Positions 8,089-18,406 of a stretch of 64,000 nucleotides of DNA are shown here, piece by piece. The notes beneath the pieces are model-generated. The model was given only the letters and a program-made list of their open reading frames with translations, had not been told where the DNA came from and made no database searches. The first letter of the stretch is position 1; every line of letters begins with the position of its first letter. This DNA comes from Blautia coccoides (GTDB taxonomy: Bacteria > Bacillota > Clostridia > Lachnospirales > Lachnospiraceae): positions 1,367,001 through 1,431,000 of the forward strand of contig NZ_CP136422.1 of NCBI RefSeq assembly GCF_034355335.1, given 5' to 3'. A program made the translations under genes and the position numbers.

Positions 8089-9168
8089 ATGGTATCTATA
8101 AGCTTGTGTATGATCGTGAAGGATGAAGAGGCTGTTTTAGGGCGTTGTTTGTCAGGAATGAAGGATTTGGTTGATGAGATCATCATTGTGGACACAGGGT
8201 CAGAGGACAGAACCAGGGAGATTGCCCGACAATATACCGATAGGATTTATTTTTTTGAATGGATAGATGATTTTTCGGCTGCCAGAAATTTTTCTTTTTT
8301 AAAGGCATCTATGGATTACTGCATGTGGATGGACGCGGATGATGTGATGTCTGAGAAGGACAGGGAGGCGTTTCTGGAACTGAAACGAGGGTTGACTCTC
8401 CATACAGACGTTGTGATGATGAGGTATCACACAGCATTTGATAAAAACGGAAATCCGACTTTCTGGTATTATAGGGAGCGCCTGATACGGAACGGATGTG
8501 GGTATGTATGGCAGGGCGCAGTGCACGAGGTGATAACGCCCAGCGGCAACATTGTATATTCAGAGGTAGCTGTATCCCATAAAAAGCTGGGGGCAGGTGA
8601 TCCGGATAGAAATCTTGCTATTTATAAAAAGATGCTGTCTGAAGGAAAAGTTCTGAATGCCCGTGAACTTTATTATTATGCCCGTGAGCTTTATTATCAT
8701 GAGACTTACGGGGAGGCGTCAAAAGCGCTGGAGAGTTTTCTGGAACGCCAGGATGCCTGGGTGGAAAATAAAATAGAGGCATGTCAGATCATGGCCAAAT
8801 GTTACGAGAAAATGGGAGAGGGTTCTGCGTCTCTGCAGGCGCTTTTCAGAAGTCTGGAATATGATGTGCCAAGAGCGGAAATCTGCTGTGAGATAGGAAG
8901 ATATTTCATGGAAAAGGAACAGTATGAGACGGCTGTTTTCTGGTATGAAAATGCGTTAAAATGCAAATTGGATCTGAAAAAAGGAGGTTTTGTCCTTCCT
9001 GACTGTTATCAATACATTCCCTCGCTGCAGCTCTGTGTATGCTGCGATAAATTGGGGAGATATTCAGAGGCAGAAGCGTATAACGAGATTGCGGGACAAT
9101 GCAAACCGGAATCCTCCGCTTATTTGTATAATAAGGAATATTTTTGCCGAAAAAAATTATTATCATAA
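8089..9168 (+). CDS. GT2 glycosyltransferase with TPR-like C-terminal half
   Basis: Cytoplasmic family-2 glycosyltransferase fused to helical repeats, about 359 residues. The GT-A domain starts at once (ISLCMIVKDEEAVLGRCL), with VDTGSEDRT and the metal-binding WMDADD motif near residue 85. From about residue 185, paired helices of TPR type follow (YYYARELYYHETYGEASKAL and FWYENALKCKLDL). This layout is shared by SunS-type and other protein O- or S-glycosyltransferases. The next gene, on the same strand, encodes a Thr-rich collagen-like protein, a plausible acceptor. The start at 8089 has GAGG about 8 bases upstream; an ATG at 8071 is weaker. Substrate and acceptor are inference. Confidence 0.85.
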   Translation: MVSISLCMIVKDEEAVLGRCLSGMKDLVDEIIIVDTGSEDRTREIARQYTDRIYFFEWIDDFSAARNFSFLKASMDYCMWMDADDVMSEKDREAFLELKRGLTLHTDVVMMRYHTAFDKNGNPTFWYYRERLIRNGCGYVWQGAVHEVITPSGNIVYSEVAVSHKKLGAGDPDRNLAIYKKMLSEGKVLNARELYYYARELYYHETYGEASKALESFLERQDAWVENKIEACQIMAKCYEKMGEGSASLQALFRSLEYDVPRAEICCEIGRYFMEKEQYETAVFWYENALKCKLDLKKGGFVLPDCYQYIPSLQLCVCCDKLGRYSEAEAYNEIAGQCKPESSAYLYNKEYFCRKKLLS

Positions 9169-9204
9169 TATTTTTAACATTCATTCGACAACAACATACA
9201 ATGA

Positions 9205-10763
<1,559 letters not shown>

Positions 10764-10792
10764 TTTATAGAAAACGGATCGATAAAATACAA

Positions 10793-10816
10793 CCAGGCGC
10801 TTATTTAAGCGCCTGG
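10793..10816. terminator. perfect hairpin between convergent genes
   Basis: Eleven-base perfect arms CCAGGCGCTTA / TAAGCGCCTGG with a 2-nt loop, between the collagen-like gene and the convergent amidohydrolase. The T-tract is poor in both directions, but the position suggests a shared terminator. Confidence 0.6.
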
Positions 10817-10845
10817 ATCTGTTTGCAGCTTGTCTATGAAAAAAT

Positions 10846-12186
10846 TCATAGGTCAGCCCGCTTTTTTTTCTGAGATTCAATGAACTCCTTTTGGGCCTGC
10901 TCTGCAATAGATGGAGTCAGGAAAATTTCACAGGCAGCCGCCGCAAGAATACCGGCAGCCGCCTGCATCCCTTTGTGGGCTAGAGAAGATTTGCCCTGCG
11001 CGGTGACGCTCCAGTGGTGGAGAGGAGAGCCGTTGGCATAACAGTTTACCATGAATGCGGAGGAGGGGATTCTCTGGCTGACATTTCCCGCATCTGTAGA
11101 TATGCTTGTTTTTCTGTAAAGAGAAAGATCAGGAGAGGCATCAATGGATTCCTGCGCATTTGGTAAATCACCATATGGGACAAAGCGTGCCGCATAGGCC
11201 TTTTCTTCTTTGGAATAAGAAAGAGGAGTAAAGCAGTTCAGATATTTCAGCACCAAACTGTCCAGCACCTGATTGGGGAGAAAACTTTCATAGATGCATT
11301 TTTCATCAATTTCCAGGGTGGTCTCAGTCATAAGGGCAGCGCCTCTCGCAATATTGTTTACTCGTTCTTTCAATTCTTCCGCCTGGTCAGTGCGGGGAGC
11401 GCGTATTGCGTAAAAAACTTCGGCTTCTGCCGGGATGATGTTTGGCGCGGTTCCTCCGGCATTTAGGTAGGCAAAGTGGATACGGGCTTCATCTATCATA
11501 TGTTCACGGAGATAGTTGACTCCTACGCTCATCAGTTCGCAGGCATCCAGAGCACTTCTTCCCATATGGGGCGACTGGGCAGCGTGAGCGCTTGTCCCGT
11601 GAAAACAGTAAGAGACACGGCAGTTGGCAAGGGAATTGTTAAAAATCCCTGTTTTGTAGTTAGGATGCCAGGAAAGGCAGATATCTGTTCCGCTAAAGAA
11701 ACCGGCATCTATCATAAGAGCCTTGCCCGCAGCGTTTTCCTCAGCCGGACAGCCATAATAAATGATGGTCCCTTTGAGTTGTTTCTTCTCCATATAGTCT
11801 TTTGCGGCCAGAGCAGCACCTAGTGCTCCTATACCCAATAGATTATGACCGCATCCGTGGCCGCATTTTTGGACATCTGTCTGGCATTTGGCGGGGGCGG
11901 AACTTGTGCTGTCAGCCGGCCAGAAAAGGCCGGGGAGAGCATCGTATTCACCCAGCAAACCGATGACGGGATGTCCGTTCCCATATTGAGCCTGAAAGGC
12001 AGTGGGCAGGGCTGCACAGGGAGTTGTGACCGTGAATCCATGGCTTTTCAGCACATCCATCTGTAGTTTGCTTGATTGAAATTCTGTAAAGCGTTCCTCA
12101 GCAAAATCCCAGATGCGGTCAGCAGCCCGGATAAGTTCAGTTCTGTGATTTTCTACAAGACATTTTATTTCTTTTATGTTCAGCAT
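10846..12186 (-). CDS. M20 family amidohydrolase, AbgB-like
   Basis: 446-residue metal-dependent amidohydrolase of the M20D family, resembling AbgB, the p-aminobenzoyl-glutamate hydrolase subunit B. Seen: GLLGEYDALPGL, the metal-binding CGHGCGHNLLG, the Glu-Glu of PAEENAAGKALM and the C-terminal SHH-like region GSPLHHWSV. A dimerisation domain with FHGTSAHAAQSPHMGRSAL lies mid-protein. The real start is the ATG at 12186 behind AGAGGGAT; the frame stays open further upstream but crosses the divergent promoter region. It hydrolyses an amide or peptide-like substrate in the cytoplasm. The nearby DcuC-type carriers may import it, but this is inference. Confidence 0.9.
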   Translation of the reverse strand: MLNIKEIKCLVENHRTELIRAADRIWDFAEERFTEFQSSKLQMDVLKSHGFTVTTPCAALPTAFQAQYGNGHPVIGLLGEYDALPGLFWPADSTSSAPAKCQTDVQKCGHGCGHNLLGIGALGAALAAKDYMEKKQLKGTIIYYGCPAEENAAGKALMIDAGFFSGTDICLSWHPNYKTGIFNNSLANCRVSYCFHGTSAHAAQSPHMGRSALDACELMSVGVNYLREHMIDEARIHFAYLNAGGTAPNIIPAEAEVFYAIRAPRTDQAEELKERVNNIARGAALMTETTLEIDEKCIYESFLPNQVLDSLVLKYLNCFTPLSYSKEEKAYAARFVPYGDLPNAQESIDASPDLSLYRKTSISTDAGNVSQRIPSSAFMVNCYANGSPLHHWSVTAQGKSSLAHKGMQAAAGILAAAACEIFLTPSIAEQAQKEFIESQKKKRADL

Positions 12187-12262
12187 GACTATCCCTCTTT
12201 TTCCGAAAGTAATTTCTTTTATTATAATATGTGAAAAAATTACGGTCAATCTAAAATATATC

Positions 12263-12291
12263 TTGACAAATAAAACGGTAACTGATATTGT
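12263..12291 (+). promoter_or_regulatory. promoter of the beta-lactamase-fold gene
   Basis: Perfect TTGACA (12263-12268), 17-bp spacer, TATTGT (12286-12291). Confidence 0.65.
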
Positions 12292-12323
12292 TACAGTATA
12301 AAATGTAATCAAAAATGTTACAG
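12278..12323. promoter_or_regulatory. GTAAC/GTTAC operator-like sites
   Basis: Inverted repeat GTAAC-N7-GTTAC (12278-12294) spans the -10 box, and TGTTACAG occurs twice (12289-12296 and 12316-12323). The arrangement looks like a repressor operator plus an extra half-site in the divergent region. No regulator is encoded adjacent, so the binder is unknown. Confidence 0.45.
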
Positions 12324-12374
12324 AAGGCAAAAGTAAGCAGCCATACTATGCCTGGCAGGCAGGGAAGGAGTATT

Positions 12375-13898
12375 ATGAATACAAAAGAACATGAAGTCAT
12401 GAAAATGAGAGGCAGTGCAGATGTATCATATCTTGGTCAGAGTGTGGATTCGATGATATGGGAATTTATGAAGGAAAAAGGAATACCCGGCCTTACCTTG
12501 GCGATCGTTCAGGCACCGTATATTCCAAGAGTTGTGGGTTATGGATTATCTGATCGGGGTGAGAGAAGGCTGGCCTCTGCCAATACCATGTGGCCGACCG
12601 GCCCTATTTCCCAGGCATTTGCTGCAGTGGCGGTTATGCAGTTGTTTGAGGACGGAAAATTGAGGTTGGAGGACAGGCTGGGCGATCACATCCCCGAAGT
12701 TCCGGAAGAATGGTACGGCATTGAAATCCTGCAGCTTCTCCGCCATGGATCAGGGATACCGGATTATCTGTATGAAGGCTTTGATATTTACAGAGAATGG
12801 GAATTCAGAGAAATCCTTGAACTGATAGATAAAGAGAAGCTTCATTTTGTTCCGGGAACAGATGTGGAATGGAGCGCGTCCAATTTTTTGATGCTGACAG
12901 AGATTGTAGAACGCATAAGCGGGGAATCGTATCATGATTTTGTAACCGAGAGACAGATCCAGTTTCTTGGACTTGGGAGAACCGGGTTTGCTGAGGATTT
13001 GAAAAAGCTCCAGTACGAGGAGGTATCTCTGACTGGGAATATCCATCAGCTTTTTAAAAATAACGGCAAATACATAGACCCTACAGAACCCGCGGTAAGC
13101 TATGACAGGGAGAACCGGAGAATAAAACCGGCAGTATCCTCTGCACTCAGAGGAGTCGGCGACATCTGGGCATCCGCCCAGGACATTTCCTTCTGGGACA
13201 TCGGACTGGCGGGCGGAGTGCTTATCCATGAAGCAAAAGACAGAAAACTTATCTATGCACCATGGAATCTGCCGGATGGAAGAGAAGTGCCGGGAGTGGC
13301 AGGATGGCAGTTTTATAAGCACAGAGGGTTGATGGACATCAAGGGGTCTGTTCCCGGTTATTCCTCTTTCCTTAGCAGGTTCACCCATTCAGATGAGCTG
13401 GTATGTGTCACACTGCTTGCAAATAAAGAGGGAATAGATTTTACTAATCTGGCAAGAAGGATCGCAGGCGCTTTTGGAGATCTGCTGTCTACCAATTACG
13501 ATGACAATAACTTGTATCTCTTTGAAGGGCAGTTTCCGGTGGAGGATATGGTCAGAAGGCTGGAAGATATTTTGAGAGAGAAGAAGATTCCGGTATTTGC
13601 CAAATTTGACCATGCAAAAAATGCAAAGGAGGCAGGCCTGACTCTGCGGCCCACAACGGTGGTTGTATTTGGAGCTCCAAAAGTAGGAACTGAGCTGATG
13701 CAGGAAGACCAGAGTATTTCCCTGGAGCTTCCGCTGAGGATTTCCATTTGGGAAGATGAAACGGGCAGTACGTGGCTGGCATTTCCCAGAATGGGGCGTT
13801 TGGCGGAAAGATACGGACTGGGACAACATCCCGTTACGGGAAAAATGCAGGCCCTTCTGGAAGAGCTTGTGAGAAAAGCCGGGAGTATATATTCCTAG
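12375..13898 (+). CDS. catalytically dead beta-lactamase-fold domain fused to DUF302
   Basis: 507 residues in two parts. Residues about 20-370 align with class C beta-lactamase-family serine hydrolases (GIPGLTLAIVQ, AVAVMQLFEDGKLRLEDRLGDHIPE, LRHGSGIPDYL, SVPGYSSFL). But the SxxK motif reads Pro77-Ile-Ser79-Gln80, the YxN motif reads Trp166-Ser-Ala168, and the C-terminal HxG region lacks the His. All three catalytic motifs are therefore lost while the fold is kept. Residues about 395-490 match DUF302 (FDHAKNAKEAGL, PTTVVVFGAPKVGTELMQ, LPLRISIWED). The start at 12375 follows AAGGAG. There is no signal peptide, so it is cytoplasmic, probably a ligand-binding or scaffold protein. Divergent from the AbgB-like hydrolase. 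Confidence 0.85.
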   Translation: MNTKEHEVMKMRGSADVSYLGQSVDSMIWEFMKEKGIPGLTLAIVQAPYIPRVVGYGLSDRGERRLASANTMWPTGPISQAFAAVAVMQLFEDGKLRLEDRLGDHIPEVPEEWYGIEILQLLRHGSGIPDYLYEGFDIYREWEFREILELIDKEKLHFVPGTDVEWSASNFLMLTEIVERISGESYHDFVTERQIQFLGLGRTGFAEDLKKLQYEEVSLTGNIHQLFKNNGKYIDPTEPAVSYDRENRRIKPAVSSALRGVGDIWASAQDISFWDIGLAGGVLIHEAKDRKLIYAPWNLPDGREVPGVAGWQFYKHRGLMDIKGSVPGYSSFLSRFTHSDELVCVTLLANKEGIDFTNLARRIAGAFGDLLSTNYDDNNLYLFEGQFPVEDMVRRLEDILREKKIPVFAKFDHAKNAKEAGLTLRPTTVVVFGAPKVGTELMQEDQSISLELPLRISIWEDETGSTWLAFPRMGRLAERYGLGQHPVTGKMQALLEELVRKAGSIYS

Positions 13899-13918
13899 AT
13901 AAAAACAGGACGAAAAAA

Positions 13919-13949
13919 GACGGACATCTTTTACAGATGTCCGTCCTTC
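13919..13949. terminator. bidirectional terminator between DUF302 fusion gene and tRNA-Gly
   Basis: Perfect 11-bp stem GACGGACATCT / AGATGTCCGTC with a 5-nt loop. On the minus strand the stem is followed by six Ts, making a good terminator for the tRNA; on the plus strand the tail is weaker. Confidence 0.8.
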
Positions 13950-13963
13950 TGATAAAATAAAAG

Positions 13964-14036
13964 AGCGCGAGACGGGACTCGAACCCGCGGCCTCGACCTT
14001 GGCAAGGTCGCGCTCCACCAACTGAGCCACTCGCGC
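13964..14036 (-). tRNA. tRNA-Gly (anticodon GCC)
   Basis: 73-nt cloverleaf on the minus strand. The acceptor pairs GCGCGAG with CTCGCGC, the discriminator is U, the anticodon stem CGACC/GGTCG closes the loop TTGCCAA (anticodon GCC), and the T arm has GGTTCGAGTCC. CCA is not encoded. It is a single tRNA with its own promoter and terminator. Confidence 0.96.
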
Positions 14037-14056
14037 ATGTCTTAACGACAAGACAT

Positions 14057-14085
14057 AATATACTATACCTTTCGCCAAATGTCAA
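14057..14085 (-). promoter_or_regulatory. tRNA-Gly promoter
   Basis: Minus-strand consensus TTGACA (14085-14080), 17-bp spacer, TATATT (14062-14057), about 20 bp before the mature 5' end. Confidence 0.85.
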
Positions 14086-14143
14086 CACATTTTTTGAAAA
14101 AAATTTAAAAAAATTCAAGGTTATTTTATTTATCAGTAGACAG

Positions 14144-14193
14144 GAAAAAGAGATACGGAAAACAATGTAGGTCCGTTCAGCCGTATCCTTTTT
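14144..14193 (-). terminator. terminator after the downstream DcuC-family gene
   Basis: On the minus strand, GGATACGG and CCGTATC arms about 30 bases apart are followed by CTCTTTTTCC, just after the stop codon of the carrier gene. Confidence 0.65.
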
Positions 14194-14195
14194 CA

Positions 14196-15563
14196 CTATC
14201 CAAAGAGTATAACACTTGCAAGAAAACTTGCAATGAAGCCTCCTATAGTGGGAATCAGACTTCTTTTAATAATGACAAGTATATTTGTATCTGTCTGTTG
14301 GGCCAAAAACAGATTCTGGCCTGATACCAGGCAGATACCTGCCCCGGAAGTAAGCGAGAACATGGCCGCCTGGGCTGCTCCCAGGGGATTGATACCTGTT
14401 CCCTGCACGATACCTCTGACTACTGGAAAGACCAGCGCCAGATTGCCGTTAAATGTTCCTGTTATAGATACCATGAGCAGCCCTGTGACACCCACAACAC
14501 CCAGAAGGACATAGCCGCTGGCAACTTTGGATACAGTATCAATGAAGAGGGACATTCCGCCGAGTGCAGTGAGAACGCCTGAAAATGTTGTACCGAAAAT
14601 TACGATGGGTCCTGAAGTGGTCATCACAACCCCCATACCTTCGTAAATTGCCTCAAAATTCTTCAGGCAGGAGGAAAGACTGCGTGTGCTTAGCATCTGA
14701 ACTGTAAAAGCAATACACCATGACAGTACACAGGCTCCGACAACACTGATAATTACAGTTCCGACCACTAATTCGCTGAAGATCACTACAAGTATAAGGG
14801 GAAGCAGGGGCAGTATTGCATAGTATACCGGAACACCGATATCTCTGACTGTTTTAATCTTCAGACTTTCCTTCTCTTCTTTATTCAGGCCTTCTTTCCG
14901 GTCAAAGTACCGGCTTGTAAGAATGAACAGTACCATAACCACCGCAACCATGATACCCCCCACAGGAAGCTGCACACGGATGAACCACATGGCCACGGAG
15001 ATATCCATATTCATCAGACTCAGGGCATTATAATAAGCCGAACGAACAGGGCTTATGGCGATAATGGTGTGGAGCAGGATAGCAGTGGCACAGGTGGGTT
15101 TAGAACAGCCCAGAGAGCGGAGCACAGGATAAATCGTGCCCAGCAGCAGCGTGATGGTGATCAGGGAGCCAGAAATTGCAATTCCCATCAAAACGCCAAT
15201 GGGGATCGTGAAGGCTGCAATCAGATATTTATACTTTAATTTTTGTACCGGTGCTGCAAGGAGCGCGGCAAACATATCCGTAGCCTTGATACGATTCATG
15301 TAATCCACGTAGGAGAGCATGGATATGGATGTGAGGATATACCCGCCCATAGAATTTTTCATGGAATTCCCAATGGATTCAAAGATATCTAAAAAGTGGC
15401 TGCCGCTTGTAGTATCACCGGCAGCGTATTCTTTCTGCAGCAGCAGAAGACCTATATATCCACATACTGTAGCAAACATCAGTACAGTAGTGATGTTGAT
15501 CTTTTTCATAATTCCATAGACGATCATGGCAAGCAGAAGCAATGTAAATACGATTTGAAACAC
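14196..15563 (-). CDS. DcuC-family anion carrier, copy 2
   Basis: 455-residue membrane carrier with about 12 hydrophobic segments, resembling the DcuC/C4-dicarboxylate anaerobic carrier group. Conserved blocks shared with the neighbouring paralogue are FTIPIGVLMGIAISG, TIYPVLRSLGCSKPTCATAILLHT, SITGTFNGNLALVFP and VSGQNLFLAQQTDTN. A GTG at 15572 lies too close to the AGGGGGG; the GTG at 15563 has correct spacing and makes the N-terminus align with the paralogue (FQIVFTLLLL against LQILFTLILL). Probably imports or exchanges an organic anion in the cytoplasmic membrane. The substrate is unknown; nearby UroD-like and amidohydrolase genes may use it. Confidence 0.85.
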   Translation of the reverse strand: MFQIVFTLLLLAMIVYGIMKKINITTVLMFATVCGYIGLLLLQKEYAAGDTTSGSHFLDIFESIGNSMKNSMGGYILTSISMLSYVDYMNRIKATDMFAALLAAPVQKLKYKYLIAAFTIPIGVLMGIAISGSLITITLLLGTIYPVLRSLGCSKPTCATAILLHTIIAISPVRSAYYNALSLMNMDISVAMWFIRVQLPVGGIMVAVVMVLFILTSRYFDRKEGLNKEEKESLKIKTVRDIGVPVYYAILPLLPLILVVIFSELVVGTVIISVVGACVLSWCIAFTVQMLSTRSLSSCLKNFEAIYEGMGVVMTTSGPIVIFGTTFSGVLTALGGMSLFIDTVSKVASGYVLLGVVGVTGLLMVSITGTFNGNLALVFPVVRGIVQGTGINPLGAAQAAMFSLTSGAGICLVSGQNLFLAQQTDTNILVIIKRSLIPTIGGFIASFLASVILFG

Positions 15564-15620
15564 TGCAGACACCCCCCTTGTATATGCACGTTTACACCGG
15601 AACTCTCTTTATGCCAATAT

Positions 15621-15660
15621 ACCCCAGCCGCCAGGGAGATATTTCCCTGCCGTCTGGGGA
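15621..15660. repeat. hairpin between tandem DcuC-type genes
   Basis: Nearly perfect inverted repeat (arms CCCCAGCCGCCAGGGA and TCCCTGCCGTCTGGGG) in the 128-bp space between the two carrier genes, extendable outwards through CCAA/TTGG. It has no T-tract on the minus strand, so a processing, stability or attenuation hairpin is more likely than a full terminator. Confidence 0.55.
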
Positions 15661-15691
15661 TAACTTGGTATTTCTTGATTGTGATTATATT

Positions 15692-17065
15692 TTAACCGAA
15701 TATCAGAACACTTACAAGGAATTGTGCAGCAGCACCGCAGATAATGGGAATAGCACCACGTTTTAGAATAACCAGGATGTCCGTATCTGTCTGCTGTGCC
15801 AGGAACAGATTCTGTCCGGATACCGGGCAGAGACCTCCGCCGGCTGTCAGGGTAAGCATAACACCCTGTGCTGCCCCCAGCGCTCCGATTCCCGTTGAGG
15901 CTACAATCTCTTTTACAATGGGAAAAACCAGTGCAAGATTGCCGTTAAAGGTACCGGTCAGTGCTACCATGACCAGTCCCGTAAGGCCAACCAGTGCCAG
16001 AAGAACTTCTCCGCTTGCGACACGGGAGACACTGTCGATCAGGATCGACATTCCTCCAACGGCAGAGATAACACCTGCAAAGGTGGTTCCAAACATCAGA
16101 ATAGGACCTGTGGTTGTCATTACAGTGCCCATCCCTTTGTAAATGGAATTAAACCTTTTGAGACTGTCCATGAGATTACGTGTAGCAATAAGGTTAACGA
16201 TAAAAGAAATGATCCAGGACAGGATACAGGCTGCAACAACACTGATGACTACAGATTTAACTACCAGTTCACTGAAGATAACTACTAATATCAAAGGCAG
16301 CAGAGGCAGGATCCCATAGATGACCGGGGCATCGATATCCCGAATCGTGGTAAGTTTCAAGGTCTCATCCCTGGCCTCTTCAGTCCGCCCTTCTTTTTTA
16401 TCAAAATATTTACTGGTAATAACAAATAAGATCATCATGACAATGACCATTACAGCTGCCACAGGAAGCTGGATCTGGACAAACCAAAGCGGAACGGATG
16501 CTTCCATTTCCATGAGACTCAATGCATTGTAATAGGCTGCCCTGGCAGGGCTGATCAGGACTACGGTATGCAGCAGAATGGCCGTAGCACATGTGGGTTT
16601 GGAGCATCCAAGCGCTCTTAATACCGGATAGATCGTTCCGAGCAGCAGGGTCATTGTAATAAAGGAACCGCCAGAAATTGCAATTCCCATGAGCACACCG
16701 ATTGGAATGGTAAAGGCGGCAACAAGGTATTTGGATTTCCATTTCTGCACTGGTGCAGCTAATATAGTGGCAAACATATCCGTAGCCTTCAGCTCTTTCA
16801 TGTAATCCATATAGGAAATCATAACCATAGCTGTCAGGATATTTCCGGTCATGGCTTTTACCATAGAACTGTTGATTATCTCAAAAATATCCAGAAAGCG
16901 GTTTCCGATGGATTCCTCTCCCGCCACACTGGTTCCCCCTGCAATAGTCAGACAGAGATATCCAATGATTGTCGCAAACAGCAAAACAGTTGCAATGTTG
17001 ATTTTTTTGACAATGCCATAAATTACAATTGCCAGAAGAATCAGTGTAAACAAGATCTGCAGCAT
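15692..17065 (-). CDS. DcuC-family anion carrier, copy 1
   Basis: 457-residue polytopic membrane protein, clearly a tandem duplicate of the gene at 14196: the whole length aligns, with the same GCSKPTCATAILLHT, TGTFNGNLALVFPI and SGQNLFLAQQTDTD blocks. Membrane segments begin at residue 2 and continue to the end, with one hydrophilic loop near residue 215 (KYFDKKEGRTEEARDE). The start is an ATG behind AAAGGAG. It is transcribed divergently from the UroD-like genes, sharing a 288-bp control region with an ATAG-N8-CTAT dyad. Expected to transport a carboxylate or other anion; substrate not deducible. Confidence 0.87.
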   Translation of the reverse strand: MLQILFTLILLAIVIYGIVKKINIATVLLFATIIGYLCLTIAGGTSVAGEESIGNRFLDIFEIINSSMVKAMTGNILTAMVMISYMDYMKELKATDMFATILAAPVQKWKSKYLVAAFTIPIGVLMGIAISGGSFITMTLLLGTIYPVLRALGCSKPTCATAILLHTVVLISPARAAYYNALSLMEMEASVPLWFVQIQLPVAAVMVIVMMILFVITSKYFDKKEGRTEEARDETLKLTTIRDIDAPVIYGILPLLPLILVVIFSELVVKSVVISVVAACILSWIISFIVNLIATRNLMDSLKRFNSIYKGMGTVMTTTGPILMFGTTFAGVISAVGGMSILIDSVSRVASGEVLLALVGLTGLVMVALTGTFNGNLALVFPIVKEIVASTGIGALGAAQGVMLTLTAGGGLCPVSGQNLFLAQQTDTDILVILKRGAIPIICGAAAQFLVSVLIFG

Positions 17066-17233
17066 AACCCCAACACTCCTTTCTTAATTTCACGGCTTCG
17101 TTTTTACAATTTCATCATAGCACACACATGGTTATTGCTTCAAATACATAAAATTCTATATTTTTTATTGTGTTTTGCCTATAATATTTTTTTGACTGCA
17201 AGTTTATGCTGCCGGTATCTCAGATTCAACATT

Positions 17234-17249
17234 ATAGGTAAAATACTAT
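17234..17249. promoter_or_regulatory. candidate LysR-type operator in the divergent region
   Basis: Dyad ATAG-N8-CTAT between the divergent carrier and UroD-like genes, resembling LysR-type boxes. A LysR gene closes the downstream cluster at 19488, but binding is inferred. The rest of 17066-17353 is AT-rich with no other clear structure. Confidence 0.4.
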
Positions 17250-17353
17250 GATTTTGATAAAAAATTATGTATTGGCGGCTATTTTTAGATTGAGTTATGA
17301 TAAAGACAGAGATGAAAACACAGCCTGTACAAAGTAAAAAGGAGGAAACGTCT

Positions 17354-18343
17354 ATGCTTACTTTGCGTGAGAATATGCTGCTGGTCTATCAGCACAAGAT
17401 ACCGGAATATTTGCCTTTACTGGGTGATATCCAGAGGATCCGAAGTGTAGAACCCGGTTTTAAGAATGTACTTTTCCATGGAAAAAGGGCAGGGAAGAAA
17501 GAAACGGACTGGTTTGGTCAGGACTGGGTCTATGAACCTATGGTGAATGCGTTTAATCCGGATGCATCCCACTATATTGTTGCGGATATTGCTGACTGGC
17601 GGGATTATGTGGAGATTCCTGATGTGGATTCAATAGACTGGAAAGCAAAATTTGATGAGGATGCTGTTGAAATTGACAAAAACAGGCTTCTGGAGATCAA
17701 AGATGCTACTGGTCTGTGGGAGCGGGCCTTTTCCATGGTTCCCATTGATGAACTTCTCTGCGGACTTTTGCTGGAGCCTGAGGCCTGCGAAGATTTGTTC
17801 CGAACAGTTGCTGACCACAAAATAAAACTTCATAACCAATACATCAAATATTATCATCCCGATGTGATCTGTATGCACGATGATTACGGGCACGGAAACG
17901 GACTGTTTATGTCCCCGGATACTTGGCGGGAGCTGATAAAACCACATCTGCAGCGGGTCATTGACAATATTACTTCCCAGGGAGTTTTATATGAACATCA
18001 TTGCTGCGGTTATATGGCTCCTCTTGCCCAGGAGATAGCAGATATGGGTGCCAGTTCCTGGAATATGGTCCATGTGGTCAATGACGTATGTGCCTGTAAA
18101 CAGAAGCTTGGACATAAGCTGGCTTTTGTGGGCGGTGTCTGTGACGGACAGCTGTTTGATATGGATTCCACCACAGAAGAACAGATGCGTTCCCATGTAA
18201 GGGAAATGTCCGATAAAATGCTTCCGGGGGTGGGAACCGTTATGGCTGTGGGCTGTATCTGCCATCCTGAGCGGAATCAGATATTCCAGGATGAGCTGCT
18301 TTCATACGGTCAGCAGTATTTTAAATACAGACGGCCTGAATAA
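17354..18343 (+). CDS. UroD superfamily methyltransferase-like protein, copy 1
   Basis: 329-residue protein of the uroporphyrinogen decarboxylase superfamily, in the branch that includes the MtaA/MtbA/CmuA methyltransferases rather than true HemE. A Zn-type site is visible: YEHHCCG near residue 216 (His-x-Cys) and a second Cys in GCICHPERN near residue 300. The DDYGHGNGLFMSPDTWRELIKPHLQRV stretch is characteristic of the group. The start at 17354 follows AAGGAGG with good spacing. It precedes a full-length paralogue in the same orientation and is divergent from DcuC-type carriers. Usually such proteins move methyl groups to a corrinoid protein, but none is encoded nearby. Substrate unknown. 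Confidence 0.87.
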   Translation: MLTLRENMLLVYQHKIPEYLPLLGDIQRIRSVEPGFKNVLFHGKRAGKKETDWFGQDWVYEPMVNAFNPDASHYIVADIADWRDYVEIPDVDSIDWKAKFDEDAVEIDKNRLLEIKDATGLWERAFSMVPIDELLCGLLLEPEACEDLFRTVADHKIKLHNQYIKYYHPDVICMHDDYGHGNGLFMSPDTWRELIKPHLQRVIDNITSQGVLYEHHCCGYMAPLAQEIADMGASSWNMVHVVNDVCACKQKLGHKLAFVGGVCDGQLFDMDSTTEEQMRSHVREMSDKMLPGVGTVMAVGCICHPERNQIFQDELLSYGQQYFKYRRPE

Positions 18344-18406
18344 GCAGGGAAAACCAATGCAGACAGTCTGAATAGGAGGGCGGTCTGCAGGAAAGGAGGA
18401 AATACC

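Noticed and set aside
12187..12330. N-terminal extension of the AbgB-like amidohydrolase as a signal or membrane anchor
   Set aside because: The extra residues come from the divergent promoter region; a good ribosome binding site places the start at 12186.
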